A stretch of 6,402 bases of DNA from Desulfobacteraceae bacterium (lineage in GTDB: Bacteria > Desulfobacterota > DSM-4660 > Desulfatiglandales > Desulfatiglandaceae), in assembly GCA_020349865.1 (NCBI GenBank), contig CP070700.1, forward strand, positions 4,373,033 through 4,379,434, read 5' to 3'. The notes below the pieces were generated by a model, which worked only from the letters and a program-made list of their open reading frames with translations, did no database searches and was not told the origin of the DNA. This document shows, in pieces, positions 5,586 through 6,402 of this stretch. The position numbers and the translations under genes were made by a program. Each line of letters begins with the position of its first letter. Position 1 is the stretch's first letter.

Positions 5586-6365
5586 TCACCTTTTTTCATA
5601 ATTTGCAGGTTGTTCTTGAATCCTGCGCCTAATGGCCTCTGCCGCTTTTTTGGTTGCCTTGATAAGGGCCTTCATCTTTTTTTCGTCCAGACTTGCCTTG
5701 AATCCAACGACCCAAATTGCTGACATCAATTGACCCAATCCAATAATTGGCGATGCTACAGCCCTGACCCCCAAGATATATTCCTCATCATCAGCGGCAT
5801 AGCCCATTTTTCTAACCCTCTTTAACTCCTGATAATACAACTCCGGATCTACGATGGTATTTTCCGTAAACCGAGTCAGTCCCTTTGATCGGATTATTTT
5901 TTCGGTTTGCTCCTCGGCCATCCATGCCAAAAAGACTTTTCCCACTGCCCCGGCAAATAGAGGGATTGTTGTTCCTATTGGGGCCGTAATCTTAAGATCC
6001 TGTCTTGATTCAACAATATCCAACACGGTCACATGGTCCCCGTTTAAGATACCCAGGAAGACCGATGCCTGTGTATTCTCCATCAGTTCCTCCATGATGG
6101 GTCTTGCCAGAGTTTTTAGATCAATCTGGGAATAGGCCAATCTTCCAAGTTCGAAAAGCGTGAAGCCCAGCCTGTACCTTTTTGTAGTGGGGTCTCTCTT
6201 AACAGCTCCCAACTCTTCCAAGGCAGACGTCATGCCATGAACCGTACTCTTGGCCATATTGAGTCCCCTTGCAATTTCACTCACCCCTAAACCCTCTTTG
6301 GATGAAGAAAGGGACCCAAGGATTTCAAAAGCCTTTTTTACTGAGGGTGCATCATATCTTTTCAT
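5586..6365 (-). CDS. IclR-family transcriptional regulator
   Basis: This 259-residue protein has the two usual IclR parts. The N-terminal winged helix-turn-helix (about 5-68) has VSEIARGLNMAKSTVHGMTS as helix-turn-helix and KRYRLG as the wing. The C-terminal effector domain (about 80-250) contains VTVLDIVES, PLFAGAVGKVFLAW (135-148), YAADDEEYILGVRAVASPI (189-207) and IWVVG. IclR proteins bind small metabolites and repress or activate nearby catabolic genes as dimers or tetramers. The start is supported by GGTGA 6 nt before the ATG. The next gene on the strand is eutA, 94 bp on, so eutA or ethanolamine use is a plausible target. That is unusual, since known eut systems use EutR or EutVW. A palindrome directly upstream suggests self-control. 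Confidence 0.93.
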   Translation of the reverse strand: MKRYDAPSVKKAFEILGSLSSSKEGLGVSEIARGLNMAKSTVHGMTSALEELGAVKRDPTTKRYRLGFTLFELGRLAYSQIDLKTLARPIMEELMENTQASVFLGILNGDHVTVLDIVESRQDLKITAPIGTTIPLFAGAVGKVFLAWMAEEQTEKIIRSKGLTRFTENTIVDPELYYQELKRVRKMGYAADDEEYILGVRAVASPIIGLGQLMSAIWVVGFKASLDEKKMKALIKATKKAAEAIRRRIQEQPANYEKR

Positions 6366-6369
6366 TTTT

Positions 6370-6394
6370 GTTCACCATAATGAACTTATTTATA
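6370..6394 (-). promoter_or_regulatory. IclR gene promoter end with palindromic operator GTTCA-N6-TGAAC
   Basis: GTTCA (6370-6374) and TGAAC (6381-6385) form a perfect inverted repeat with a 6-bp spacer. It ends 4 nt before the regulator's ATG and covers its GGTGA ribosome-binding site. On the - strand, TATAAA (6394-6389), a likely -10 box, lies just upstream, with a second copy at 6401-6396; the -35 would be outside the window. Binding there would block both transcription start and translation. IclR-type regulators often bind such sites on their own promoters. Confidence 0.45.
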
Positions 6395-6402
6395 CTTTAT
6401 AA

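Overview
The window looks like Gram-negative bacterial DNA of mosaic base composition. Two secreted proteins carry lipoprotein signal peptides, and composition shifts from GC-richer at the left end to AT-rich in the middle. The integrase type and the IclR/EutA pair would suit an environmental proteobacterium or Desulfobacterota member. That placement is an inference from general family distribution, not something the sequence proves.

The left 60% (1-3777) reads as a broken integron. A tyrosine recombinase of the integron-integrase type (about 3217-3777, + strand) is cut off before its catalytic domain. On its 5' side, three cassette genes all point away from it on the - strand. The first (1951-3054) is an NlpC/P60-like lipoprotein with a C-terminal PPC-like domain. 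The second (1254-1754) is a GNAT acetyltransferase. The third (1081 down to the window edge) is an Ntn-hydrolase lipoprotein of the linear-amide C-N hydrolase type. Two attC-like sites lie between the cassette genes, at 1797-1876 and 1133-1259. Both have paired R boxes, unpaired spacers and extrahelical bases on the expected arm. The first seven bases at the start of cassette 1 are the exact complement of the R'' box at its end, which places the attI/cassette junction at about 3085/3086. A LexA-type box (CTGT-N8-ACAG) overlaps the -35 of a good promoter candidate upstream of the integrase, consistent with SOS control. The integrase is truncated and the third cassette gene has an in-frame TAA and a one-base deletion, so this end of the integron appears to be decaying.

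The stretch 3778-4061 is a junction with no recognisable gene. It holds a GGGGTCAGG-type motif at the integrase breakpoint. It also holds a 107-bp MITE-like element (3955-4061) with 20-bp inverted repeats (18/20 identical) flanked by TA on both sides. The right-hand TA plus the first base of the element form the TAG stop codon of the neighbouring gene.

The right part (4061-6402) is a more ordinary region read on the - strand: an IclR-family regulator (5586-6365), then eutA (4061-5491), the reactivating factor of B12-dependent ethanolamine ammonia-lyase. No eutB or eutC is present, and the place directly downstream of eutA, where they could lie, is occupied by the MITE and the integron. A GTTCA-N6-TGAAC palindrome over the regulator's ribosome-binding site suggests autoregulation.
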